DNA of 9,678 bases from RGIG8748 sp045539515 (lineage in GTDB: Bacteria > Bacillota > Clostridia > UMGS1810): positions 1-9,678 of the forward strand of contig JAZQFN010000064.1 of the NCBI GenBank assembly GCA_045539515.1. Reading direction: 5' to 3'. Numbering within the stretch: the first letter of the stretch is position 1; each line of letters opens with the position of its first letter. Positions 1-7,099 of the stretch are shown piece after piece. The notes beneath the pieces were generated by a model. The model was given only the letters and a program-made list of their open reading frames with translations. It was not told the DNA's origin and made no database searches. Made by a program: the position numbers and the translations under genes.

Positions 1-220
1 CCGACAGGATTACCTGCGTTTTTGGCTCGATTATAACGATTTTTGATAATCTTAAAATTCTTCGACCTGAAAATCTTGTATTTTTGAATAGATTTTGGTG
101 CGGAGGACGCAGGAAGGCTTTGTGCCTTTCAAGGACGACAAACCAAAAGATGCCGAAAATACTGGTTTTCAGGCGGGTTCGGATAATACTTCAATGGCTA
201 AGTATAAAATAACAAAATAT
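1..220. other. Upstream non-coding region with possible folded or repeated element
   Basis: I recognise no gene here. One + strand frame stays open from the left edge to a stop at 210-212, but it has no convincing start or ribosome binding site and its translation looks like no family I know. Minus-strand frames are equally unconvincing. The sequence contains nested complementary segments: 66-73 with 166-173 (8 bp), 93-99 with 142-148 (7 bp), and a hairpin at 112-118/124-130 (7 bp with one G-U pair). This suggests a folded RNA or an interspersed repeat rather than a coding remnant. In Firmicutes polC often lies upstream of rimP, but no end of polC is recognisable here. Confidence 0.4.
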
Positions 221-255
221 TAAATATGAAAAAACACTTGATTTTTTCATATTTA
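221..255. terminator. A/T-rich 14-bp perfect hairpin, possible terminator of the upstream unit
   Basis: The arms 221-234 and 242-255 are perfectly complementary over 14 bp around a 7-nt loop (CACTTGA). The stem contains an A6/T6 tract and a single G-C pair. It could act as a weak, possibly bidirectional terminator separating the rimP operon from whatever lies upstream. No separate U-tract follows it on the + strand, and its loop and right arm contain the -35 element of the rimP promoter. It may therefore be a regulatory palindrome instead. Confidence 0.4.
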
Positions 256-266
256 TATGTTAAAAT
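238..266 (+). promoter_or_regulatory. Probable sigma-A promoter of the rimP-ribF operon
   Basis: TTGATT (238-243) resembles a -35 box at 4 of 6 positions. After a 17-bp spacer comes TAAAAT (261-266), which matches the -10 consensus at 5 of 6. A TG one base before the -10 box (258-259) makes it an extended -10 promoter. Transcription would start near 273, giving a leader of about 100 nt before rimP. The -35 box lies across the loop and right arm of the 221-255 palindrome. Confidence 0.6.
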
Positions 267-303
267 ACATACAATGATTATTGTTTCATAGTATTTACTG
301 TTG

Positions 304-325
304 GAGTGGGTTGACAAACCCACTC
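304..325 (+). promoter_or_regulatory. Hairpin in the rimP 5' leader
   Basis: GAGTGGGTT (304-312) pairs perfectly with AACCCACTC (317-325) around the 4-nt loop GACA, giving a 9-bp stem with five G-C pairs. It is followed by a short T-run (326-328) and then mixed A/T sequence. It lies about 30 nt after the predicted transcription start and 46 nt before the rimP start. I infer an attenuator or leader structure. The weak T-run argues against a full terminator. From memory, similar GTGGG/CCCAC hairpins precede rimP in other Firmicutes. Confidence 0.6.
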
Positions 326-371
326 TTTCGTATTATTATGATGCGCTTTAATTCACAAAGGAGGCGATTTG

Positions 372-845
372 ATGGCACAAGGCTCCAAAGTATGCGATAC
401 CGTATACAATATGGCGCTTCCCATAGCGGAGGCAAACGGTTGCGGTATATATGAAGTGGAGTACAAGAAGGAAGGCTCCGACTATGTTTTAAGAGTTATC
501 TTAGACACTTTCGACGATGAGAACCCCGTTTCCATCACCATGTGCGAGAACGTAAGCCGTGCCTTAAGCGACAAGCTCGACGAAAACGACCCCACCAAGG
601 ATGTATATATTCTTGAGGTCACATCCCCCGGCATAGACCGACCCCTTAAAAAGGAAGAGGACTTTACCCGTTTTGCCGGCAAGGAAATAGAAATTGGTCT
701 TTACAAGGCATTAAACGGCTCCAAGCTTATCACCGGAACCCTTATCGGTCTTTGCGACGGAGTTATTACCGTAACATCCGGCAAGGAAACCCTGGAAATC
801 AAAAGAGAAGATACCTCTTTTGTACGACTGGCAGTAATTTTTTAA
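372..845 (+). CDS. rimP: Ribosome maturation factor RimP
   Basis: RimP (formerly YhbC/YlxS) helps assemble the small ribosomal subunit in the cytoplasm; in the family it acts early in 30S maturation. The 157-residue product has the usual family length. The N-terminal alpha/beta domain (about 1-80) contains the YEVEYKKEG and YVLRVILD stretches. The family signature EVTSPGIDRPL lies near residues 82-92 and is followed by a small SH3-like C-terminal domain. I chose the ATG at 372 because AAAGGAGG (357-364) sits 7 nt upstream. A TTG directly before it (369) is in frame but closer to the ribosome binding site and less likely. It is the first gene of the operon, 38 nt before nusA, which is the usual order across bacteria. 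Confidence 0.95.
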   Translation: MAQGSKVCDTVYNMALPIAEANGCGIYEVEYKKEGSDYVLRVILDTFDDENPVSITMCENVSRALSDKLDENDPTKDVYILEVTSPGIDRPLKKEEDFTRFAGKEIEIGLYKALNGSKLITGTLIGLCDGVITVTSGKETLEIKREDTSFVRLAVIF

Positions 846-883
846 AAATATATAAATAATTTTGAGAGGAATGATTATAAAAA

Positions 884-1915
884 ATGAACAGCGAATTTCT
901 TAATGCATTAGACGAAATCGAAAAAGGCAAAAATATAAGCAAGGATATATTGCTTAATGCCATTGATGCAGCTTTGGTATCTGCATACAAAAGAAACTAC
1001 AACACCAACCACTCCAACGTTGTTGTAAACATCGACCGTGAAAGCGGTGAAATCAAGGTTTACAAGCAGAAGGAAGTAGTAGAGAACGTAGAGGACGATT
1101 TTACCCAGATTTCTCTTGAGGAAGCTAAGGCTATAAGCGGCAGCTACGAGCTTGGCGATATGGTTAATATCGAAGAAAAGCCCGCAGACTTTGGCAGAAT
1201 TGCCGCACAGACCGCAAAGCAGGTTGTAATGCAGAGAATCAAAGAAGCTGAAAGAACCCTTATCTACGATGAATTTTCCGAAAAGGAACACAAGATAGTT
1301 ACCGGTACCATTCAGCGTATCGAAAAGAAAAACATTTACCTTGATATCGGAAAGACCGAAGCATACCTTGCTCCCGGTGAACAGGTTCCCACAGAGGAAT
1401 ATACTTTCCACAAGAGATTAAAGGTATATGTAACAGAAGTTAAGAATCTTACCAAGGGTCCTCTTGTTACTGTTTCCAGAACAAGACCCGGTCTTGTACT
1501 TAAGCTCTTCGAGGAAGAAATTCCCGAAATCAGCGACGGCATTGTGGAAATCAAGAGCATTTCCCGTGAGCCCGGTTCAAGAACCAAGATTGCCGTATGC
1601 TCTTCCGACCCCAACATTGACCCCATAGGCTCCTGCATTGGTGCAAGAGGAACAAGAGTTCAGAACATTGTTGATGAATTAAACGGCGAAAAAATAGATA
1701 TAGTTAAATATAGCGAGGATCCCAAGGAGTTCATTACTGCAAGCTTAAATCCTGCAGAGGTTGTAAGTCTTGAAGTTGACGTGGAAAACAAGGAAGCATA
1801 TGTTATAGTTCCCGACCATCAGCTCTCCCTTGCTATAGGTAAGGAAGGTCAGAACGCACGCCTTGCCGCAAGACTTACCGGATACAAGATAGACATCAAG
1901 AGCGACGCACAGTAA
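884..1915 (+). CDS. nusA: Transcription termination/antitermination factor NusA
   Basis: NusA binds RNA polymerase and nascent RNA and modulates pausing, intrinsic termination and antitermination. The 343-residue protein shows the N-terminal polymerase-binding domain (about 1-130, with the conserved NVVVNIDRESGEIKVY stretch), an S1 RNA-binding domain (about 137-200, starting GTIQRIEKKNIYLDIG), KH1 with its GARG loop at 253-256, and KH2 with GKEG at 319-322. It ends just after KH2, so it lacks the acidic repeats of the enterobacterial protein. This is normal for Firmicutes. The ribosome binding site AGAGGA (865-870) lies 13 nt before the ATG, somewhat far; the nearer ATG at 871 is out of frame. 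Confidence 0.97.
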   Translation: MNSEFLNALDEIEKGKNISKDILLNAIDAALVSAYKRNYNTNHSNVVVNIDRESGEIKVYKQKEVVENVEDDFTQISLEEAKAISGSYELGDMVNIEEKPADFGRIAAQTAKQVVMQRIKEAERTLIYDEFSEKEHKIVTGTIQRIEKKNIYLDIGKTEAYLAPGEQVPTEEYTFHKRLKVYVTEVKNLTKGPLVTVSRTRPGLVLKLFEEEIPEISDGIVEIKSISREPGSRTKIAVCSSDPNIDPIGSCIGARGTRVQNIVDELNGEKIDIVKYSEDPKEFITASLNPAEVVSLEVDVENKEAYVIVPDHQLSLAIGKEGQNARLAARLTGYKIDIKSDAQ

Positions 1916-1936
1916 TTTAAATCGGAGGTGACACCA

Positions 1937-2203
1937 ATGAGCAAAAATCCCGTTCCCACAAGAATGTGCTCGGGCTGTATGACACGCCGCCCCAAAGAGG
2001 AGCTTCTTCGTGTAGTAAGAACCCCTGAGGGCAAAATGACGGTGGATTATACCGGCAAATCCGACGGCAGGGGAGCTTATGTGTGTCCCAATGAGGAATG
2101 TATCGCGAAAGCCGAAAAGAAAAACCGTTTCGCACACAGTCTTAAGTGCGAAACAGACAAAGATATATATATTAAGCTGGCGGAGCTTGCAAAAGGAGAG
2201 TGA
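1937..2203 (+). CDS. rnpM: RNase P modulator RnpM (YlxR family, DUF448)
   Basis: This 88-residue basic protein belongs to the YlxR family. The Bacillus subtilis member has been reported to bind RNase P RNA and modulate RNase P activity, hence the name RnpM. Visible family marks are the N-terminal PTRMCSGC motif with C11 and C14, the segment GRGAYVC (44-50) and a further cysteine at 55. The four cysteines could form a metal or structural site. The start is the ATG at 1937, 6 nt after GGAGGTG (1924-1930). An in-frame GTG at 1928 overlaps that ribosome binding site and is rejected. It lies between nusA and ylxQ, the standard place. Confidence 0.92.
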   Translation: MSKNPVPTRMCSGCMTRRPKEELLRVVRTPEGKMTVDYTGKSDGRGAYVCPNEECIAKAEKKNRFAHSLKCETDKDIYIKLAELAKGE

Positions 2204-2211
2204 ACATCCCT

Positions 2212-2535
2212 ATGGATAAAGCATTGGGACTTATAGGTCTTGCCAAGAGAGCCGGCAGAATAGCCGCCGGAGAGGAAGCTGTTAAGGATTCCGTTCGCTT
2301 CGGCAAAGCCCAGGTGGTAATCCTTGCTTCGGATGCAAGCGATAATACCCGCAAGAATATTACAGACAGCTGCAAATACTACGGTGTGCCGTACTATGTG
2401 GCATACACCAAAGAGGTTTTGGGCCACGCCATCGGCAATAACTTCAACGCCGCCATTGCGGTGCTGGATAGTGGCTTTAGCCAAAATATTGAGAAGTATC
2501 TGCAGCAAAGTATTGATGGAGGTGACAAATTATGA
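2212..2535 (+). CDS. ylxQ: YlxQ, L7Ae/L30e-like RNA-binding protein
   Basis: A 107-residue protein of the L7Ae/L30e/S12e fold, whose members bind kinked RNA such as k-turns. The specific RNA target of YlxQ is not settled. Recognisable features are the opening LGLIGLAKRAGRIAAGEE, the core strand VVILASDASDNTRKNI, and the later VPYYVAYTKEVLGHAIG stretch, all typical of this family. The ATG at 2212 matches the usual MDKALGLIG beginning; AAGGAG (2193-2198) lies 13 nt upstream, which is long. An in-frame GTG at 2200 lies only 1 nt from that site and would add four residues. The stop overlaps the infB start by 4 nt (ATGA at 2532-2535), implying translational coupling. Confidence 0.9.
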   Translation: MDKALGLIGLAKRAGRIAAGEEAVKDSVRFGKAQVVILASDASDNTRKNITDSCKYYGVPYYVAYTKEVLGHAIGNNFNAAIAVLDSGFSQNIEKYLQQSIDGGDKL

Positions 2536-4832
2536 CCGGACCCAGAGTACATGAATTAGGTAAGGACATAAATTTAACAAGTAAGGTGTTAATTGAGCTT
2601 TTGGAAAAATACGGTATCACGGTAAAGAACCATATGACTACCTTAGAGCTTGACCAGACCGATGTAGTGCTTACAGCACTTTTAAACAAATATGATGACG
2701 GTTCCAGCATAGAAGATTACTACACCAAGCTTCATATGGAGCAGGAGCAGGCAAAGCCCAAGGCAAAGAAGACCAAGGGCGAGGAAGCCCCCGTAGAGGA
2801 AGCTCCCGCAGAAGTAGAAATTATTGAAGAAGAAATCGGCGAAATCGAAATCAGGAAGGACAATAAGCAGAAGGTTGTAGACACCCGTCACAACACTGTA
2901 GACCTTGACAAACTCGATACCGAGAAGATAGAAAAGCTCGTAGATATCGACATTGAAGAAAAGGCTGAAAAGAAGCAGAAGATTAAAAAGAACGCTCAGC
3001 CTTCAAAGAAGCTTGACAAAAAGGCAGAACAGCAAGCTGCCAAGGAAAACAAGAAAGCTAAGGAAGAAGCCAAGAAGGAAGAACCTCAGGTTGTTGAAGT
3101 TCCCGACGAAATCTCCGTTGGCGATTTTGCCGCAAAGCTTAAGCTTTCTCCCACAGCAGTTGTTAAGAAGCTTTTTGAAATCGGCATTATGGCTGCAGTC
3201 AGCCAGACCATAGACTACGATACAGCTGCCCTTATAGGCGCAGACCTTGGCTTTGAAATTACCAAGGAAGTTATCGTTACCGATGAGGACAGACTTTTCA
3301 ACGATGTTGAAGATGCCGAAGAAGACCTCGAACCACGTTCACCCGTAGTAGTTGTTATGGGTCACGTTGACCACGGTAAAACCTCACTTCTCGATGCCAT
3401 CCGTAACACTAACGTTACCGCAAGAGAAGCCGGCGGTATTACACAGCACATCGGTGCTTACAGAGTGCGTATCCGCGACAAGAAGATTACCTTCCTGGAT
3501 ACTCCCGGTCACGAAGCCTTCACCACCATGCGTATGCGCGGTGCTCAGGTTACAGACGTTGCTATCCTTGTGGTTGCCGCAGACGACGGTATTATGCCCC
3601 AGACAGTAGAAGCAATAAATCACGCCAAAGCTGCGGGAGTTACAATAATTGTAGCTATCAACAAGATGGATAAAGAGGGTGCAAACCCCGACAGAATTAA
3701 GCAGGAGCTTATGGAATACGAGCTCGTTCCCGAAGAATGGGGCGGCGACACCATCTGTGTAAATATTTCTGCTAAATTTAATCAGAATATAGACGAACTT
3801 TTGGAAATGGTTACTCTTGTAGCCGATATGAAGGAGCTTAAAGCCAACCCCAACAGAAGAGCAAAGGGTACAGTTATCGAAGCTCAGCTTGATAAGGGCA
3901 GAGGCCCCGTAGCTACAGTTCTTGTGCAGAACGGTACCTTAAAGCAGGGTGATATCGTGGTTGCAGGTACTGCTACCGGCAGAGTAAGAGCCATGGTGGA
4001 CGACAGAGGCAACCAGGTTAAGAAGGCAGGTCCTTCCGTTCCTGTTGAAATTATAGGCTTAAGCGAAGTACCCGAGGGCGGCGACATTCTTTACGCAGTA
4101 GACGACGAAAGAAAGGCAAAAGCCGTTGTAGAAAAGAGAAAAGAAAAGATTAAGGAAGACAGCATCAAATCCCGCGCAGCGGTATCTCTTGATGCGCTCT
4201 TCGACCAGATTAAGCAGGGTGAGGTTAAAGACTTAAACATCATCGTTAAGGCAGACGTACAGGGCTCTGTGGAAGCTGTTAAGCAGTCACTTACCAAGCT
4301 TTCCAATGAGGAAGTAAGAGTTTGCTGTATTCACGGCGGTGTTGGCGGTGTTACCGAATCCGATGTTATGCTTGCAGCCGCATCCAACGCTATTATAGTA
4401 GGCTTTAATGTACGCCCCGACAACGGTGCACTTGCCTCTGCAAAGCAGAACGATGTTGACATCAGACTCTACAGAGTTATCTATCACGCTATAGAAGAAA
4501 TCGAAGCTGCCATGAAGGGTATGCTTGCACCTAAGTTCAGAGAAAACTTACTCGGTCACGCAGAAGTAAGAAACACCTTCAAGGTGTCCGGCGTAGGTAC
4601 TATTGCCGGCGGTTATGTGCTTGACGGTAAGATTTCCAGAAACTCTCAGGTACGTATTGTCCGTGACGGTATCATCGTTCACGAGGGCGTGCTCTCCAGC
4701 TTAAAGAGATTTAAAGACGACGTTAAGGAAGTTGCTACCGGTTACGAATGCGGTATCGGCATAGAAAACTTCAACGACATTAAGGAAGGCGACAGAATCG
4801 AATCCTTCGTAATGGAAGAAATCAAAGAATAA
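2532..4832 (+). CDS. infB: Translation initiation factor IF-2
   Basis: IF2 is the GTPase that recruits initiator fMet-tRNA to the 30S subunit and promotes subunit joining. The 766-residue protein has an IF2_N subdomain (about 1-55), a highly charged Lys/Glu linker (about 70-190), a second IF2_N subdomain (about 194-245), then the G domain. All G motifs are intact: G1 GHVDHGKT (277-284), G2 in GGITQHIGAY, G3 DTPGH (323-327), G4 NKMD (377-380), G5 SAK (413-415). Domains II and III follow, and the C-terminal initiator-tRNA-binding domain contains SGVGTIAGGYV and GYECG. GGAGGTG (2518-2524) lies 7 nt before the ATG. The long low-complexity linker is typical of the family. Confidence 0.98.
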   Translation: MTGPRVHELGKDINLTSKVLIELLEKYGITVKNHMTTLELDQTDVVLTALLNKYDDGSSIEDYYTKLHMEQEQAKPKAKKTKGEEAPVEEAPAEVEIIEEEIGEIEIRKDNKQKVVDTRHNTVDLDKLDTEKIEKLVDIDIEEKAEKKQKIKKNAQPSKKLDKKAEQQAAKENKKAKEEAKKEEPQVVEVPDEISVGDFAAKLKLSPTAVVKKLFEIGIMAAVSQTIDYDTAALIGADLGFEITKEVIVTDEDRLFNDVEDAEEDLEPRSPVVVVMGHVDHGKTSLLDAIRNTNVTAREAGGITQHIGAYRVRIRDKKITFLDTPGHEAFTTMRMRGAQVTDVAILVVAADDGIMPQTVEAINHAKAAGVTIIVAINKMDKEGANPDRIKQELMEYELVPEEWGGDTICVNISAKFNQNIDELLEMVTLVADMKELKANPNRRAKGTVIEAQLDKGRGPVATVLVQNGTLKQGDIVVAGTATGRVRAMVDDRGNQVKKAGPSVPVEIIGLSEVPEGGDILYAVDDERKAKAVVEKRKEKIKEDSIKSRAAVSLDALFDQIKQGEVKDLNIIVKADVQGSVEAVKQSLTKLSNEEVRVCCIHGGVGGVTESDVMLAAASNAIIVGFNVRPDNGALASAKQNDVDIRLYRVIYHAIEEIEAAMKGMLAPKFRENLLGHAEVRNTFKVSGVGTIAGGYVLDGKISRNSQVRIVRDGIIVHEGVLSSLKRFKDDVKEVATGYECGIGIENFNDIKEGDRIESFVMEEIKE

Positions 4833-4841
4833 GGGAAAGGT

Positions 4842-4876
4842 GATGTGGCAGAGTACGGTGTGTGCTCTGTCACATC
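4842..4876 (+). promoter_or_regulatory. Long hairpin between infB and rbfA
   Basis: GATGTGGCAGAG (4842-4853) pairs with CTCTGTCACATC (4865-4876): 11 Watson-Crick pairs plus one G-U. The 11-nt loop can extend the stem by four more pairs, two of them G-U. The hairpin occupies most of the 55-nt gap. A purine-rich site (AAGGGAAAGG, 4831-4840) lies just before it and the rbfA ATG (4888) lies 11 nt after it. No T-run follows, so it is not a terminator. It may control rbfA translation or be a processing site. Confidence 0.6.
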
Positions 4877-4887
4877 GTGGATTTATT

Positions 4888-5238
4888 ATGGCTTTTAACA
4901 GAACAGAACGAATAAGCGAAGAAATCAAAAGAGAACTTTCGTCTATAGTGCGTACGGTTAAAGACCCCCGTATGTCACAAATGGTAAGCATAGTTTCCGC
5001 AAGCGTTACCAAGGACCTTAAGTATGTAAAGGTTTATGTTTCCGTTATGGGCTCCGAGATAGAAAAGAAGGATACCATGGAAGCTTTAAAGAGCGCAACC
5101 GGATATATCAAGAAAGAGATAGGAAGCCGTCTTAACTTAAGATGTGTTCCTCACCCTACATTTGTGCTGGATACTTCCATTGACTACGGTATGCACATAA
5201 ATGAGCTTCTCAGCAAAATCAATAAAGACGGTGAATAA
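4888..5238 (+). CDS. rbfA: 30S ribosome-binding factor RbfA
   Basis: RbfA binds the 30S subunit late in assembly, near the 5' end helix of 16S rRNA, and is needed for efficient 16S maturation and for cold adaptation. From the ATG at 4888 the protein is 116 residues, the family's usual size, and starts with the typical NRTERISEEIKRELSSIV. It is a single KH-like domain; DPRM near residue 27 and the closing HINELLSKI helix are characteristic. The start is uncertain: only a weak GTGG (4877-4880) precedes 4888, while in-frame ATG 4843 or GTG 4840, close to a better purine-rich site, would add 15 or 16 residues encoded by the hairpin. I prefer 4888 because the extension has no counterpart in the family. 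It lies 1 nt before nrnA. Confidence 0.92.
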   Translation: MAFNRTERISEEIKRELSSIVRTVKDPRMSQMVSIVSASVTKDLKYVKVYVSVMGSEIEKKDTMEALKSATGYIKKEIGSRLNLRCVPHPTFVLDTSIDYGMHINELLSKINKDGE

Positions 5239-5239
5239 T

Positions 5240-6196
5240 ATGGATATTACTAAAATAGCCGACATAGTAAAAGAGAGCAGCACAATTGCTCTTGCCGTAC
5301 ACAAAAATCCCGACAGCGACTGCATAGGTTCCGCATCGGCAATTCTTCTTGCCTTAAGGGCTATGGGTAAGACAGCTCATATATTTGTAGACGGTGCTAT
5401 CCCCGGAAGACTTAGTTTTCTTATTGAGGACAATTACTTTACAGAGGATACTGCATCTTCTTACGATGTATGTATAGCCGTTGATGTGGCATCCGAGGAG
5501 CTCATGGGCTCCGTTAAGGAAACTGTATACGATAAAGCCAAGGTAAGGTGCTGCATAGACCACCACGGTACAAACCCCGGCTACGCCCAGTACAACTATG
5601 TGGACGGTAAGTCTGCAGCGGCAGGCGAACTTGCGTACTTTTTTATAAAGGACTTTCTTTGCTGTGAGGTAACAGTAGACATTGCTACCCGTCTTTATGC
5701 TGCCATTGCCAGCGATACGGGAAGCTTTCAGTATTCCAATACCACCCCGTCAACTCATATTATTGCTTCCGAGCTTATGGCAAAGGGGATAGATGCTCCC
5801 TTTGTAATGCGTACTCTCTTTGAAATGAAAACTGCGCAACAGCTTCAGCTTAAGGCAGAGGTTACAAGTAATCTCAGATTCTATGCCGACGGCAAAATAT
5901 GTGTAGCTTTGGTAGATAGCGAAATGCTTTCACGCTACAGTATGGCTTTTGAGGAAGCAGACGATATAGCAGGACTTCCCCGAAGTATCATAGGCGTAGA
6001 GGTCGGTGCATATATCAAGGTAAAAGGGGACAAGGAATGTAAGATAAGTCTTCGTTCCAATGAGTATGTCGATGTGTCCTGTGTGGCCAAAGCCTTTGGC
6101 GGCGGCGGTCATATAAGAGCGGCAGGCCTTACAATATATGAAGATGCAAAAACAGCAGAAAAACTTGTGGTGGAAGCTATAGGAAAGGTTATATAA
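5240..6196 (+). CDS. nrnA: NrnA-like DHH phosphoesterase (nanoRNase / pAp phosphatase)
   Basis: A 318-residue member of the DHH/DHHA1 phosphoesterase family. Bacillus NrnA degrades 2-5-nt RNA oligomers and dephosphorylates pAp, finishing RNA turnover in species that lack Orn. The Mn-binding residues are in place: HKNPDSD (H21, D25, D27), D82 in IAVDVAS, the DHH motif at 107-109, and D149 in AAIASDTG. The C-terminal DHHA1 substrate-binding domain carries the GGGGH motif at 297-301. The start at 5240 lies 1 nt after the rbfA stop with a modest GGTGA upstream. An in-frame ATG at 5201 lies inside rbfA and is rejected. The stop overlaps the truB ATG by one base. Its place between rbfA and truB is usual in Firmicutes. 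Confidence 0.93.
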   Translation: MDITKIADIVKESSTIALAVHKNPDSDCIGSASAILLALRAMGKTAHIFVDGAIPGRLSFLIEDNYFTEDTASSYDVCIAVDVASEELMGSVKETVYDKAKVRCCIDHHGTNPGYAQYNYVDGKSAAAGELAYFFIKDFLCCEVTVDIATRLYAAIASDTGSFQYSNTTPSTHIIASELMAKGIDAPFVMRTLFEMKTAQQLQLKAEVTSNLRFYADGKICVALVDSEMLSRYSMAFEEADDIAGLPRSIIGVEVGAYIKVKGDKECKISLRSNEYVDVSCVAKAFGGGGHIRAAGLTIYEDAKTAEKLVVEAIGKVI

Positions 6197-7080
6197 TGGC
6201 AGAGTTAAACGGCATAGTTGTTGTAAATAAAGCTATGGACTATACATCTCACGATGTGGTGAATGTAGTCCGTAAAATACTGGGAACACGCAAGGTTGGT
6301 CACACGGGTACATTAGATCCCAACGCCACGGGCGTGCTGCCTGTTTGTGTAGGCAAAAGCACAAAAGCCTGCGATATGCTTACCTTTTCCGACAAGGAAT
6401 ATATTGCCGAGGTAAAGCTCGGTATAACTACCGATACCTACGATATATGGGGCAGTGTGCAAATGGAAAGAGAGGTAAATGTATCTCCCGACAGTTTAAA
6501 GGAAGCCATAGAACACTTTACCGGTGAAATAGAACAGCTTCCGCCTATGTACAGCGCCATCAAGCAAAACGGAAAAAAGCTTTACGAGCTTGCCCGTGAG
6601 GGTATAGAAGTAGAGAGAAAAAAACGAAAGATTACCATTTATGAATGTGAGCTTTTGTCCTTTGAGGGCGATACCTTTAAAATAAGAGTTTATTGCTCCA
6701 AGGGTACTTATATACGTTCTCTTTGCTACGATATAGGAGAGTACCTGGGTTGCGGTGCCACCATGACGGCACTTACCAGAACAAAATCCTCCGTTTTCTC
6801 CATTGAGGATTCCCTTACTTTGGAGGAGCTTAAGGAAAAAGCTGAAAGCTTTGGTGCAGAAAGCGTGCTTTCCGGTGTAGACAGAGTGTTTAAGGAATAT
6901 CCGGAATTTCGCGTTACCGACGCCGTTAAGGCAAGACTTTTAAACGGCGCACTTTCAAGAGTTTCTGCAAAAGAAGGTACCTACAGAGCCTATGACTTTG
7001 ATGGTAATTTTGTAGGAGTTACCGAGGTTTTCAAGGGCGAAAAGGGTAATGTAATAAAGATTGTAAAAGCATTTATCTGA
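6196..7080 (+). CDS. truB: tRNA pseudouridine(55) synthase TruB
   Basis: TruB converts uridine 55 in the T-loop of tRNAs to pseudouridine and also acts as a tRNA chaperone in the cytoplasm. The 294-residue protein begins with the family pattern LNGIVVVNKAMDYTSHDVV. The catalytic aspartate is D41 within GHTGTLDPNATG. Further conserved stretches are PPMYSAIKQNGKKLYELAREG and CSKGTYIRSLCYDIG. The last 60 or so residues form the PUA-like C-terminal domain. The start overlaps the nrnA stop (TAATG), with AAAGG (6184-6188) 7 nt upstream, so translation is probably coupled to nrnA. Nothing is missing. Confidence 0.97.
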   Translation: MAELNGIVVVNKAMDYTSHDVVNVVRKILGTRKVGHTGTLDPNATGVLPVCVGKSTKACDMLTFSDKEYIAEVKLGITTDTYDIWGSVQMEREVNVSPDSLKEAIEHFTGEIEQLPPMYSAIKQNGKKLYELAREGIEVERKKRKITIYECELLSFEGDTFKIRVYCSKGTYIRSLCYDIGEYLGCGATMTALTRTKSSVFSIEDSLTLEELKEKAESFGAESVLSGVDRVFKEYPEFRVTDAVKARLLNGALSRVSAKEGTYRAYDFDGNFVGVTEVFKGEKGNVIKIVKAFI

Positions 7081-7099
7081 ATTTTTAACAAAAATTTAT

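Noticed and set aside
3..212. Open + strand frame of about 69 codons reaching the left edge, possibly the tail of an upstream gene
   Set aside because: The translation is rich in residues typical of non-coding sequence, matches no family I know, and minus-strand frames of similar length are equally open.
369..371. TTG as the rimP start
   Set aside because: It is in frame, but the ATG immediately after it has better spacing (7 nt) to AAAGGAGG.
908..1411. Long open frame antisense to nusA
   Set aside because: It is a by-product of codon bias in nusA, with no start signals and no recognisable domain.
2953..3213. Alternative-frame open stretch inside infB giving a Lys/Arg-rich peptide
   Set aside because: It is a frame shadow of the Lys/Glu-rich IF2 linker; there is no ribosome binding site and the IF2 frame is unmistakable.
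5201..5239. Upstream in-frame ATG for nrnA inside rbfA
   Set aside because: It would add 13 residues absent from the family and overlap rbfA by 38 nt without a good ribosome binding site; 5240 fits the normal N-terminus.
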